This document shows positions 1-11,835 of a DNA stretch of 64,000 bases, one piece after another. A program made the translations under genes and the position numbers. The stretch comes from Artocarpus heterophyllus (taxonomy: Eukaryota; Streptophyta; Magnoliopsida; Rosales; Moraceae). How positions within the stretch are numbered: position 1 is the first letter of the stretch; each line of letters starts with the position of its first letter. A model generated the notes under the pieces. The model had not been told where the DNA came from, did no database searches, and worked only from the letters and a program-made list of their open reading frames with translations. Location: positions 14,513,930 through 14,577,929 of the forward strand of contig CM046345.1 in assembly GCA_025403435.1 (NCBI GenBank). The letters are read 5' to 3'.

Positions 1-1901
1 GATATCATGTATTGATGTCTTTTTCCAAACGGAGTTCTTGACTCACTCAATATTAAATATTTATGGTACTTAGATAATTATCTAAGTCTTATGTTATCAG
101 GTATCACATTTATATTCATTATTTAGTTCATTATGATCATATGATAATTCAGCAATTACTAAAAATAATCGAATAAGTATATCACAATCATTCCTTTAAA
201 AAAACATTTTAGGAAAATAAGTTGTGGCCAAAACTCTTTTAAAATCATGGCTAACAATGAAGTGGGTTTAGAGTCCTACCTCGCTATTTAGCACGATAGC
301 ATAACTCTATAGTCTCGATTTGCTATACGTCAGCTACTCGGAACCACAAACAACCTTAGACGTGAACTAGATATGTTAATATCTAATTTGGAATATCCTA
401 CATTAGTATGTTATTTCATGGTATCTTAGTGTGCCTTTAAAGTCTATATAATCATGTTACAAGATCAAAATCCCTTTTTTATCATTAAATGATGAAAACT
501 GGTGAAAAACGACCCTTTTTATGTAGCTTGGTTGGCCTGCCGACCACTCAGTCTGACCTACGAACTGCTAGTGTTCAAACTACTGCCCTTTGAGTCCGAC
601 CTACCGAACTGTTTGAATCCGGCTTTCAGAAGCATTAGTTCGGCTTGTCGATCTGTCGAAATCTAGAAAATTTCAGGTTTTGATTCTCAACCAACCCAAG
701 CTCAAAGGCTCATTTTTACCTGCTTTCACAATTCTCAGAGCATGAAAAAATGTTCAAAATGAGTGGAATAACATACTAGAGCTAATTTAAACACTTTTCC
801 CCAATTTTTCATACATTTTCACAAAATTTTAAAGGTTGAACAAAACTGTGAAGACTACTTTTAATTCGGTTTCAATCGAAATAAATCACAAATTCATGAC
901 AGAATTGATTTTACAAAATTAGATTGAATGTTGTTTAAGGTTACCAAAACACAAATCATCACATGCACACAAAAATGTTGCTAAACAATACTCAAAATAA
1001 GGCTGCTCAAAAGCAGACATTTGAACTTGAATTTGCAAGGAAAAATCAATTCTTAGAGCGTCAATAACAAGTATTTAATGAGTTGGAAATGTCTCCAACC
1101 TAAGAGTAATGGTTAGGTGCAGCTTAGTGGCTTCAAAACAGCTCCTGCTCTTGGCTGAAAAAGGAGTTGCTCTTCGATGCTTTTTTCAAACAGAAAATAT
1201 GAGAGAAAGAGAGAGTGAGGGAGATGTGGAGAGAGGTGGGAAAAGAAATAGGAAGGCTAGCTTTTATCTCAGGGAGGCATAAGTCTTTATTTTGATGGCT
1301 TTGCATAAAGTAAAATGGTAAACCTGATATTAGATGATCATTAGATCGAAATGGTACGCATATAAATAACTATATTTATTTATTGCCTTTTTATAGCTTT
1401 TGTATCAACGAAATTTCATTTTTTTAAAATAATGTTTTCAAAATCTAAGTCCCACTAAGCCTTTCGCTCATGGTTTTACTATTTTAAAATTTTCCCTCCT
1501 TCTAGGAGGTTGTAGCATACTGCCGACTAAGACGCTGCTAATTGCACGCGTGGAACGTAGAAGCTTTAATTAAGTTATCTGTGCATTTAATTAAGGCATG
1601 TAATATTAAGACTCTATTTATGTCCATTTGGACTGTGGTTTGTATTTTATTTATGTCGGTATTATGTGGGTCAAGTGTGGCCCAACTCACTCTCATAAAT
1701 TTTATATCTTAATTTAATTTAATTTAGAGGTATTTCATGAAATTATTTACTAGGACTTAATAAATGGTAGTTACCTAAATAGTTTTAAATTTACCACATT
1801 TTTATAAATGTACTAAAGTATTAATTGGCAAGTTTAGTTAAAATTTGTTTAATTAATTTAATTAAACAATCACGTCACAACTCGGGTATGAGTTCGTGAC
1901 A
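1..1901 (+). repeat. Ty3/gypsy 5' LTR, cut by the window start
   Basis: This LTR ends in a CA dinucleotide (TTCGTGACA at 1893-1901), followed at once by a primer-binding site, so it is a 5' LTR on the plus strand; its left end lies outside the window. It contains degenerate GGCCTGCCGA-like motifs at about 530-660, a purine-rich stretch at 1200-1250, and an imperfect hairpin motif TAAGC-CTTTC-GCTCA at 1456-1470 that recurs in the other large LTRs of this window. No gene is visible. The LTR assignment rests on the PBS and the adjacent gag-pol remnant. Confidence 0.75.
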
Positions 1902-1905
1902 GTTT

Positions 1906-1918
1906 TGGTATCAGAGCC
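1906..1918 (+). other. Primer-binding site (initiator Met tRNA type)
   Basis: TGGTATCAGAGCC lies 4 nt after the LTR end. It is complementary to the 3' end of plant initiator methionine tRNA, the usual primer for reverse transcription in plant LTR retrotransposons. Confidence 0.85.
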
Positions 1919-4565
1919 CTAGGTTTTGAACCTTAGGAATTGTGCACATATAGATACGACAACAAAAAAATACTAAAAGTCCAATTTTATTTTCACAATT
2001 GAAAGAATGGCATCTAGGCGTCGTTTAGTCCTGCTGTTGCAAATCCCATGAATGACGAAGGCATGATGGGAGCCATGTTTGCTGCTTTCTGGCATACGAC
2101 GACAAGAGTACAACATGAGGACCTTGAGGCGGGTCGTTGGCGCGAGTATTTCAAGGAATTCTGACGCGCGGTTATCATGACTTTTGACGAAAAGGGGGAC
2201 CCACAAGTAATTGAGTATTGGTTCGATTTAGTGGTAATGCATTTAGGTGTATTTGGAATACTAACAAAATATCGAGTTGAATTCGCAACTTACAAACTAG
2301 AAGGAAGTGCAACATGTGGTGGAAGTAGGCAAACGCATAGAAAACAATACAAAAATCGACTAGGACAGATTCAAAAAGTTATTCTACAAACGCTATTTTT
2401 CACAAGGGTACAGAGACTAGAAGATCACTAAAGTCTATTGATTGGAGTAAGGCAACATGATAGTCTAGAAATACGAGGTGCAGTTCACTAAATTGGCCAG
2501 ATTCGCTCCATCCACAATGGCTTCTGAGCAGGAAAAATGTATCAAGTTTCAAGAGGGACTTTAAGGATTCATCTGACGACAACTGGTTCCTTACGAATAT
2601 GGGATTATGGTGAATTGGTATTGTCAGCTTTGTCAGTGGAAAGCGACAATGCTACTTACTATGAGAACAAAGCGAGGACCTTAAGTGGGCACCAAAGGAA
2701 CAACAGGAGAGGCAACAACAACAACTGTCAAGCTTAAATGAAGAATCAGCACAGCAATGCTAATAGTGGGAGTAGTACTTCTTTAGGCAGCAGACAAAGC
2801 AATCCTTATAACTTTTATTGTCACTTTTGCCAGCAATCAGGACATATCAAGAGAAATTGCTCAATAAGGAATTCTCAGCAAGGATCCCAAACCAAAGAGG
2901 GTGCAACCCGTCAGACCCAAGTCTAGTTATTTGCTTCAACTTAACAAATTCCTCAACCATAGTTTCACTAGTTTACCCCTCAGCAGATGCACTATCCAGC
3001 ACAAGGTTATTAGTAGCCAAGTTTCCAGAGGAACATTCCACAATATAGAGCACCCAGTTCAGTTAGTGTGCAGTCTCATCCATCACAACAGTATCGGCCA
3101 ACAAACCCTTGACCCAGCAATGCTAATTGAAAGAAAAGGGAAAGCTCTAGCTTAAGTCCACATCATGACTACAAGAAGTTCTAATGCTTAGGCCAATAAT
3201 GCGATAGTTGATGGTATGATTCTTGCTATACAGTCTTTAACACGTGTCTTATTTGATGCTGGTGTCACGCATTCTCTCATTTCTAATTTATTTCTAAATG
3301 CCTTGGGATTAAAAATAAAGGAATTTATGAACCCTTAATAATTATCTCAACCTTGGGGCGAGTGTATGTAAATAATATGTATAAATCTTGTAAAATAATG
3401 ATTGGTGGGAGATTTTAAAAGTGATTTGATTATAATCCTCACGAGTACCTATGATGTAATCCTAAGAATGAATAAAATGCCATTGTAGACTATCACCTTA
3501 GAAAAGTGACTTACTAATTGATAAGGGAACAACGATCACATACCAAAGCAGTGATGATCGAATGATGAGTGAACGATTCTTGAAGTTATGTTTTTGGGGA
3601 CAAAGAAACTTAGCTTGTGAAACATTTCTTTTGAACCTAGAGGAAGAATCTAGTGCAGTAGGAAGAAACACTGTGATACTAGTGGTTGATGAGTTTGATG
3701 ATGTCTTCCCCGATGAGTTACTTGGATTACCTTTACACTGAGAAATCGAGTTCAGTATCAAGTTATTCCCCAAGATTGCTTCGATTTCCATAGCACCATA
3801 CCTAATGGCACCGGCGGAGATGAAAGAACTAAGGAAGTAGCTTCATGAACTTGAAGATAAAGGATACATCCGGAACAGTACGTCATCATGGGGTGCATAA
3901 GTTCTATTTGCCAAGAAACATGATGAAACTCTCAGGTTATGTATTAACTATCAACAATTGAATCGGGTCACAGTGAAGAACACGTATCCACTGCCAAGAA
4001 TCAATGAGCTATTCGATTAATTAGGAGGTTCTTGGTATTTCTCAAAGATAGACTTGCGTTCAAGATATCATCAGCTTAGAATCAAGCAAGAAGATATTCC
4101 AAAGACGGTCTTTAGGACCCGGTATGGACACTTCAAGTTTCCGGTGATGTCGTTTGGACTAACAAATGCCCCTGCAGCTTTCATGGATTTGATGAATCAG
4201 ATTTTCAAGGCTCGTTTAGATCAATTTGTGATTGTGTTCATTGATGACATACTAATCTATTTTAAAACCTAGGGGAAGCACGAGTAGCACCTAAGGATTA
4301 TGCTTTAGACTTTGTGGGAACATCAATTGTATGCTAAAAAAGAGAAATGAGAGTTTTGGTTGACCGAAGTCAAGTTTCTAGAGCACGTCATCCCTTAACA
4401 AGGTATTTCAATGGATCCTTCCAACATAGAAGTTGTGGTGCAATGGGAATGATCGAGGAACGTGGCTGAAATCCGTAGCTTCTTAGAACTCGCGTGATAC
4501 TATAGAAAATTCGTTCAAGACTTTTTAAAGATAGCAGCACCATTGGCACGATTGATCAAGAAAGA
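1919..4565 (+). pseudogene. Decayed Ty3/gypsy gag-pol, truncated
   Basis: Pieces appear in the usual order but in broken frames. A gag zinc knuckle with CX2CX4HX4C spacing (CHFCQQSGHIKRNC) lies at about 2812-2870. A protease-like DAGVTHSLIS, the family's DSG-A/T-HSFIS site with Ser changed to Ala, lies near 3250-3290. Reverse transcriptase runs from about 3790: an [11 protein letters not shown] block, KNTYPLPRI, a readable stretch from 4054 with [20 protein letters not shown], and FIDDILIY at about 4235-4262 keeping the two catalytic aspartates. Many in-frame stops show it is dead. Integrase is missing because a large LTR begins at 4566, after the RT thumb/connection region (LARLIKKDV). The order protease, RT and the RT type place it in Ty3/gypsy. 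Confidence 0.85.
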
Positions 4566-5630
4566 TGTATAATGACCGAAAAAATTTAAAAATTAATAAG
4601 TATGATTAATTAAGAATTTTTTCATAATTACTCATCTAAGCACTTAAGAAAGTACAAGTTTAGAATTTATTAACACGTAAATTTAAAGGTCTTAATAGCT
4701 ATAAGACCTTAGAAATAAATAATGTTATGAATGCATAAATTTATGTGCTTTATTTATAAAACATGTAACAATGTAATATTATGATTGTAAACTTAAATAA
4801 TTAAAAAAAAATTATTTAATGTGTTAAATTAAAAAGTTTATGATTCAACAATTTCATCTATGAGCCAAAGCAACGACAATTATAAAAATCTCAATTAGAA
4901 TATTTAAATTAAGATTATATGATAAAAAGGAATTGTCGACTTTGTATGATTATATGGAATTTCTGTATGAAGCCAGTTCAAGTCAATGTGTAATCAATGA
5001 CTCAATACCATGATTAAGAAATGGCAAGCAACAAGTTTATATATGCAAAATCAATCTCTATTTTTATGAGATCACAATGCATGACAAGGATTTTCTAAGT
5101 CGTTAGAATTAATAGAAATTCAAGAATTCACGATGTCTTATAAGTGCATAGTAAATTACCTACAAGAGTAAATAACTGTGTGAAATTTATAATAATAGTA
5201 AATTATTATTATTATAATAAAAGAACGTTAATGGAGTTTACAAACATTGTATGAGCCTTTAAGACAAATGCAAAATCACAAACAGATTAATCTGTGAAGT
5301 GATTACGGAAAGTTTAAAAAACATCCATAGATTGGATGTGCACTTATAAATGAATTTTTACAAAAAATAGTTTTGGTTATACTCGTAAAGCACGAAATTG
5401 TGCTAAGTTCAGAATTCAAATTAAATTGACTTTCAGATAGTCAATTTAATTTACAAAGTTTTTATAAATTACAACTATTGTTTTTATAATGAAATTTAAA
5501 GTTTACAATATGAAAATTTTTAATGAGAAATATATGTTTTAAATTACATTTTAAAGTTTTAAAAGTTAAAAAAATTAAAATTATATTGAGCAAAGTTTTA
5601 AATACATAATATCTTTCTTAGAATATATAT
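4566..5630 (+). repeat. 5' fragment of a large LTR, same family as 12595-17140
   Basis: From TGTATAATGACCGAAAAAAT this stretch matches the start of the LTR at 12595 collinearly for about 1.05 kb, including the ATT-rich microsatellite at 5205-5220 (its partner is at 13217-13255). Similarity fades near 5630, so the rest of the LTR is lost. It sits inside the reverse transcriptase remnant of the gypsy element and so inserted after it. No matching right end was found. Confidence 0.7.
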
Positions 5631-5669
5631 ATATATATATGTATACAATTGTGAAAATAGTTAATACTG

Positions 5670-6148
5670 TAGGTTCTAAACTGTGTGGTTTGAACAGTGG
5701 TTTTAAATTGATATTTGAAATGTAAAGGTTTGAGACAAAAATAGTGGTTTAAAACAAGAACTAGTGTTTGGAAAACTATCACCCCGTTTGGTTTCGTTCT
5801 CAGAATTTTTAGAAATGTTTTCGTATGTTTTTCGAGGCAAAAATTTTAAACACTCTCAGCATAATTCCTAAAAAATTCTTATTTTTCAAAACAAAAACAT
5901 TTTCACTTATTTTGAAAACAATACCAAACAGTACCAATAGTTTTTAAAGAAAACGAGAATGAGAATGGTTTTAGTGTATAAAATGGTTCAAAACCGCCCG
6001 AATTTAAGGGGTGCGAAGTTTTGATTTTGAGTGTTTAAATTGGTTTAAAACCATCTTCATAGTTTAAAACTGCCTCAATTATTATTCCATCTAACGCTAG
6101 TTTATACCATCTTCATGGTTTAAAACCACTTCCATGTTTTAGAACCTA
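5670..6148. mobile_element. MITE-like element with TAGGTTCTAAA termini
   Basis: The ends are inverted: TAGGTTCTAAAC at 5670-5681 and GTTTTAGAACCTA near 6136-6148. Inside, the words GGTTTAAAACCA and TGGTTTTAAA recur several times (5695, 6050, 6065, 6118). A TA dinucleotide at each end could be a two-base target duplication as in Tc1/Stowaway-type elements. It has no coding capacity. A second, unrelated MITE is nested at 5781-5938. Confidence 0.5.
5781..5938 (-). mobile_element. Short MITE, hAT-like (copy 1, nested)
   Basis: About 155 bp with the near-palindromic ends CCGTTTGGT and ACCAAACAG. Its reverse complement matches 45599-45757 along the full length, including the central TTTGCCTCGAAAAA block, so two independent copies define the ends. 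The CCGTTTGGT-type terminus is common in plant non-autonomous hAT elements. No reading frame of note. Confidence 0.6.
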
Positions 6149-8322
6149 TACACAAAACGGCATATTAGTTATTTATGCAGTTAAAAATGGTGATTTTACT
6201 CTTCTTTGACATTGAAAATAACTTTAAATAATCGAAAAATTTTGAAGCTTGAAAGTATGAGCTTGAACGTTGGATTCAGAGAAAAAAGGAGCAAAGAAAA
6301 ATTATTATTATTATTATTATTATTATTATTTTGCGTTCTTTCTTATTTGCTTGATTCAAAGAACCAGACTTGTAGACTAATTTGTATAAATCATTCATAT
6401 TTCTTGAACCTGATATTGCCTTTTATTTTTTGTGTTCTTTGGCTTTTTTGCTTAATTTATAGAACTAGTATAGAACTGTAGACTAACTCAATATCAAACT
6501 TAGGAACTTTTTTGTTATTATTTTTATCTTTGCCTTTGTTTCTTTTTATAGTCTATGTTGAAATAACATTTGATTAGTTTGAAACAGTTATGGAGAGATA
6601 CTTTGAAAAGAAAAAAAAAGTTAGAGTCCCCATTTTCTGAAGGAAAAAATGAAAAAGTACAAAATTGAGTAATGTGGAAAAAGATATTTTTAATACAATT
6701 AATAATGAGACTATTATGCAACATTTTCAAAATATAAAACTCATAGAGAATAGTTGTAATATATTAAACTTGGTCAATAATAGTAGTAAGAGTTAATAGT
6801 TTAATAATTTTTATATTTTTAATGTTATTAGCTTTTGCCCCTGAAATAAAATCCCAGCGCCGCCACCAACTCCCTCCACTGTTATTGGTAGGGTTTTCCA
6901 ACGATGGACAATGTTGTCCATGAACATATCACACTTACAAACCACATTAAAAAACACCAATCACAATGTCAAGCTCTCACACTACATTGCTGAGAAGAAC
7001 GCCCCTCATAGGAAAAGACTAGAAGAGAGAAAAAAATCAAATACTAGTTTTTTTATTTTTAGGGAATGACTATTGTGTCCAAGCCTTTTCTATCAACATT
7101 ATTTGCAAAGGCACTCAAAAATAAGAAGTAGAAGGTTAAAAAAAAAGTGAAAAATAAGTTAAAAGGAGGGAGAGTTTCTCAATCATAAGGTTCCTTAGAA
7201 AGAGAAATAAAAGAAAGAAAAAACAAGTTGTCTGTAAGTTTGTTTGAATGGTAGACGCTCATCGTTACACAAAATAAGTGAATGAAAAAAAAAATATCTG
7301 CTAAAAAAAATCTAATGGCAAAGTAGGTTTTTTATTTATTTCTTTGTACCAATTTTCTATTTTTGTCTTTTAAAAGTTGAGGGGATTAAAAAATGGTGGA
7401 TAGAATATATTTGCTCGTAAATAATAATATTTTTTCTACTCCAAATTCTTTATTTTTTTTTTGTCACTCTATCAGACATAAAAGAAATAAAAATATATGT
7501 AACTAAAAACGCCAAACTTCAGTTCATGACATAGAAATTGCATATTTAATACATAAATGAAACACCAAAGAAAGTGTTGATACAAAATAGCCTTTACAAA
7601 TAAAAAGAAATTCTACTATATCCACTTATAGTAATTTAAAAAAAAATTGGTTGAAATATTTTTTAAATAAATTGACTAAAAAAATTTCCCAAATTATAAA
7701 AGCACCACTTCGCTTGCATCGGACGTATACCTTCACTACTCCTAGTAATAAAAAAAAATAAAAAATAAAAAAAGAAACACCGCTTTACTTTTGTTTATCT
7801 TTTTTCCTGAAGTAATAGAAACCAGCATTCTACTTTTTTTTTTTCCTATTTTTAAAGGATTTTCTAAATTTGTTCCCCAATATGTATGCGGATTTTTTTT
7901 TTAATTGGATGTCTGTGGAATTAGAATCCATTTACAAATCATATTTTTTAGTCAATCTATCACTAATGTTATATCTGATACAAAAACGACTAATATAATT
8001 TGATATTTGTTTTTGACGGAAATATAATTTGATAATATTTTTTTGGTGGAAAATATAATTTGATATTTTTTTTGTGAAATATAATTTTATATTAGAGGAA
8101 ATGCGTTTGTAATTCCTCATTTTTTTACCCTAATATAGATTTTTTTTTTCTTTTTGAGGAATTGTAAATTCTAAGAACAAACAACTTTTTTTTTTTTTAA
8201 TTTTTTTCGAATTCTAGTGTAACTACAACACAAGTTCTAAAACAACCCTGTTTGTGTTCTTCTTGTGATCTCATCGTCATCAAACGTTCATATAAAAAAG
8301 CATCCCTCAGAATCTTATTAAT
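6149..8322. other. AT-rich intergenic DNA, no gene seen
   Basis: Contains an ATT/TTA microsatellite at 6301-6332 and many A or T homopolymers (7267, 7450, 7747, 8185). A short direct repeat of AATATAATTTGATA occurs at about 7996-8060. No open frame here has a recognisable domain. No NB-ARC or LRR exon is seen downstream of the TIR gene. Confidence 0.7.
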
Positions 8323-9033
8323 TTACGCAGATTTTGGTGACTGACGATCTAATATCCTCATTACAAATTCCACAATCTTCTCAATTAGCTTTGACTCGTA
8401 CCTACAGTAGTAATAAGAGAAGCAAATGATATAAAAAAACAATGGTCTTATTAATTATCAGGCATGCATAATCAAATATTGAATTTGAATTTTGTTTAGA
8501 AAAAAAGAAAGAAAGATATATTATACAGATTAAACTCACTCGTCTTGCGAATCAAAACCAGACAGCTTTGTTGCCTCGGTCAACGCATCCTTCCACTCGT
8601 CCACCTTGCTCATGTTGCTCTCAAAGCGTTTTTCATGTGCAGCAAAAGCAGCGCCATAACTTCCCTTTTGTTTCCTCACATCTGATGGATTGACTCCATA
8701 GAAGACAGGTAAAACAGTCTGTCCTCTTTCTTTCTTGCATTTGAGTATGTGCACTAATTCATCTAAACACCATGTTGAAGAAGCAAAATCCATTGAGAAG
8801 ACAATTATTGAAATACAAGATTCCTCAATTGCAGTCAGAAGCGCGGGTGAAATTTCCTCTGCTCTCTCGAGACTTTTCTCATCGATGTAAGTATCGATTT
8901 GATTTCGACATAATGCAGCGTAAAGATGGCTAGTAAAGTTCTTACGAGTGTCCTCTCCTCTGAAACTGAGGAAAACATCATGCTTGTTTGAACCGGGAAC
9001 AACAAAAGAAGAAGAAGTAATAGCCATAGTCAT
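8323..9033 (-). CDS. TIR-only immune protein, two exons (8540-9033 and 8323-8401)
   Basis: TIR domain protein of plant innate immunity. Exon 1 encodes most of the domain: HDVFLSFRGEDTRKNF at about residues 18-33, the SH pair of the dimer interface (S35, H36) and SSTWCLDEL at 85-93, in which E92 sits at the position of the NADase catalytic glutamate of plant TIRs. Exon 1 ends at a GTGAGT donor (8539-8534). An ACTGTAG acceptor at 8408-8402 leads into exon 2, which continues in frame with a typical post-TIR stretch (ESKLIEKIVEFVMRIL) and stops at TAA 8325-8323. The spliced product is 190 residues with no NB-ARC or LRR, so it belongs to the TIR-X/TIR-only class. The start at 9033 is chosen as the first ATG; 9027 is an alternative. 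Upstream DNA is triplicated. Such proteins can make NAD-derived immune signals; activity here is inferred. Confidence 0.88.
8402..8539 (-). other. Intron of the TIR gene
   Basis: 138 bp on the minus strand, GTGAGT at the donor and CTGTAG at the acceptor, AT-rich throughout. Removal keeps the frame and extends the protein by a family-typical segment, which supports the model. Without splicing the frame stops at the TGA that overlaps the donor. Confidence 0.8.
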
Positions 9034-9172
9034 AAGCCCTCAAGTTAATAATATTTGGAATAAAATGACTAAAGGCTTCTTTTTTTCTTTTTTTTTTTAA
9101 ATAGCTTTCTGCGTCTAGAAAGATATGAAATGCTGTGAGAAATGAAAGAGAGATGGGTGAAGCCCGAATGTG

Positions 9173-9182
9173 AATATATAAC
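9173..9182 (-). promoter_or_regulatory. Possible TATA box of the TIR gene
   Basis: TATATATTC on the minus strand, about 140 nt upstream of the start codon, in an AT-rich leader. In this composition such words arise by chance, so the call is weak. Confidence 0.3.
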
Positions 9183-9220
9183 TTGATTGCAACGATTGAG
9201 AAGTCATCTTTTTGTATAAT

Positions 9221-9420
9221 TGAAGGGAATTTCCTAGAAAGTGGAAGGAAGGCATGGAGAAGACCTGATGTAATGCAGGTCAACGATGAGAACTAACCAA
9301 TAACTAATTTGTTGATTTTTTAAAACCATAGACCCATTCACTATTATTAATTATCACTCATCTCTCTTTGTAGACGTTTTTTGTTTGCACTTGTAAATGA
9401 TATATATAGATGAATACATG
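9221..9420 (-). repeat. Upstream repeat of the TIR gene, copy 1 (left part)
   Basis: Begins with GGGAATTTCCTAGAAAGTGG and includes AATTATCACTCATC followed by TTTGTAGACGTTTTTTG and TTTGCACTTGTAAATGA. Diverged copies of this block lie at 10177-10500 and 10878-11165. The copy resumes after the solo LTR at 10060-10135 (ACATGTTTTCCACCAAGGAG, then TTTATGCTTTAGATTTGTGA). Confidence 0.7.
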
Positions 9421-10059
9421 TGTTGATGCTTAGCGTAATATGGCGGCGGATCAACATCATGTGTAGTTGCGCATGCTGGAAAGCTTTTTTCTGTTCGTTT
9501 CTGCCTATTCGGGTGGACATGCAGCAAAAAAAGGGACGCTTCGGAGGCAAGAAGGGAACGGGTTAGTCAATAGAAGGGCTCTTCGACGCTTAAGACAGGC
9601 GTTGCTCGGCAGAGAACGAGAGCTGGTTAGTTGTTAAGGAGCAGGCTTGCTTGAATGCAATAAATGCGTCCTATTATATGTTGCCACTTGAATCGGGTGT
9701 TAGGTGAGTTTGGCCCACGACTCGTGTGTCACATCAAGGCGTGTTAGGAGGCTGAAGACAAGTGTCGTGCTCTCCACCGGTGGATTATCTCTCATCCAAC
9801 GACTGAGTTGTCTGCCATTTGTTGGTCAGTGATGGCGAGTAGCAGCCTACTTGCGAGTAAGAAATCCGACCCGAACTGGTGTCTAACCCGAAGAGGCGGA
9901 CAGTTATGGCGCGGCCTGGAGGGCCCTGAAAAGCACCTTAGACATGTGATACGAGCTTATCGGGATTGGTTATTCGCTTCCAATGGTCCCTGCCAAACTG
10001 GTTTACCGATCACCTGGAGTAAGGCTCCTTGGCGGTGGACGTCGAGCTCACCCCCAACA
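9421..10059. mobile_element. Small solo LTR (639 bp) with perfect target duplication
   Basis: The segment starts TGTTG and ends CAACA. It is flanked by ACATG on both sides (9416-9420 and 10060-10064), and the flanking sequence is continuous when compared with the two other copies of the host repeat, which lack the insertion. It is much richer in G and C than its surroundings. No gag or pol is present, so it is read as a solo LTR. Orientation is not known. The open frame at 9808-10131 crosses the right end and is not considered a gene. Confidence 0.8.
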
Positions 10060-10176
10060 ACATGTTTTCCACCAAGGAGTTGTTATGGACTAGGTCAAAA
10101 GCAATTGGGAATTTATGCTTTAGATTTGTGATTGCAGGAACCTTTTTATAAAAATAATAAAATAATAATAATTTTG

Positions 10177-10500
10177 AGGGAGCAAGAAAACTTTTACGAA
10201 GGTAAAGACCAACAAAAGACAATAACTGGGTAAGGAGTAAGAAGAAATGCAAGTCGGTGATGATTGTGTGCAAATGGACAGAACCAATAACGTCCTCTTT
10301 CTAAGAATTTTCATTGAACATTAATTCCACCTAATCTGTTACTTTTTAAAAAAAAAAAAAAATCAATTGACCCATTTATTCTTTGTAATTACCACTCATC
10401 ACCCCTTGTAGACCTTTGCACAAGTAAATGAGATCGACGAATACATGTTTTCCGCCAAGGTGTTCTTGTGGATTAGTTTATGTTATTGCCATTTTTGTGA
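10177..10500 (-). repeat. Upstream repeat of the TIR gene, copy 2
   Basis: Matches copy 1 and copy 3 over TTAATTCCACCTAATCTGTT, AATTACCACTCATCACCCC, TTGTAGACCTTTGCAC and ACGAATACATGTTTTCCGCC. It is followed by about 370 bp of unrelated AT-rich DNA. Confidence 0.65.
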
Positions 10501-10877
10501 TTATTGATAGTTGGCAAGGGTGCGAATGTTTTTCGGAAAGAAAAATTATGAGTTTAGGACCATTGTTAATGCCATAAAAATGTGAAAATAGTATATACTA
10601 TTTGTTATTTTGATTTATGACGTATTCTTTTTTCAAATGTCATATCTAATTTTTCTTATAACCATTTTGTGAAATTTGTAAGACCAAAATTTTTAATTTT
10701 AAAATAAGGGTCTTTTCACAATATAACCTTTATATCAATAGTAGTGATTGTTTTTGAACATTTGATTGGGTCAAAATCATATAAAAATAAAAAGTATACA
10801 AAAAAATATTGATACATATAGTCTCCTAATGTTTTATTTTTTAGGTGCTACCATTAGAAATCTCTTGTGTTTATTTA

Positions 10878-11165
10878 AAGGAAATTTCTTAGAAAGTAGA
10901 AAGAGGATAGGGACACCACCTAATCCATGCAAGTCAATGATGAGTGTATAGAGATGGATAAAACCAAAGAAATTTCATAGAACATAATTGAAACAATAAT
11001 TTGTTATGCTTTTTAAAACAATAACTGACCCATCAATTCTTATTAATTACCACTCATCACCCTTTGCAGACGTTTGTTGTTTGCACATGTAAATCAGATA
11101 GATGAATGCATGTTCTCTATCAAGAAGTACTTATGGAATTAATGCTTTAGATTTGTAATGGCAAG
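10878..11165 (-). repeat. Upstream repeat of the TIR gene, copy 3
   Basis: Starts with AGGAAATTTCTTAGAAAGTAG, parallel to 9221 of copy 1, and continues through AATTACCACTCATCACCC, TTTGCAGACGTTTG and ATGCATGTTCTCTATCAAG to TTTATGCTTTAGATTTGTAA. No TIR coding sequence follows. Confidence 0.65.
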
Positions 11166-11556
11166 AACTCTTACATATATACATATAGAGAGTGACTATC
11201 ACAAGAGACTTAAAAAATTCTCGTTGATGAAAATGGCTTTTATAGCCATTAGATTTAATCAAACGGTCTTAAATATATAAAATGGGTATTTCTATAGACT
11301 ATCAAATGGAAAGAATGTGAGTTTTAAAAAAGAAAAGGAAAAAAAAAAAGCAAAAAGAAAAAAACAGAGAGCTCCTGCATTTGAAGATTACCGATTCCAC
11401 AATAATTTTATTCCGTTTTAAGGAGAAAAAGATGCTATTTTCCCTCGTACAAGTCACGAATCTTCCAACTACCCCTCCCTTGCAAAGGCTGCCGACAATA
11501 TTAGTGTTCCAAATAATCCCAAAGTTTTCTTTTTTATTTATTTTGGGCTTAGAAAA
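11166..11556. other. AT-rich spacer, nothing recognised
   Basis: Holds a poly-purine run at 11328-11370. Short overlapping open frames on both strands (11302-11589, 11381-11620) have no recognisable motif and are low-complexity. Confidence 0.6.
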
Positions 11557-11800
11557 TGTAACGATATCACCTATATTGCTGTTACTCAACTATGTACTTT
11601 TGATCTTAAATATGGTTTAACATAGTTCTTAAATTGTAGAATAAATTTTTTTAAACAAAATCTTCGTAATGATTTCCTAATATTTCTTTTAAAGAAATAT
11701 CGATTTCCTTAAACATAACAATAATTATTACGTTTTAACATAGTACACATTTTTAAAGACCTAATTCTTTAAATACATCGTAACTTTAATTTCTTAAAAC

Positions 11801-11835
<35 letters not shown>

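Noticed and set aside
9808..10131. A 107-codon frame next to the TIR gene
   Set aside because: It crosses the right end of the 639-bp solo LTR and is composed of LTR sequence.
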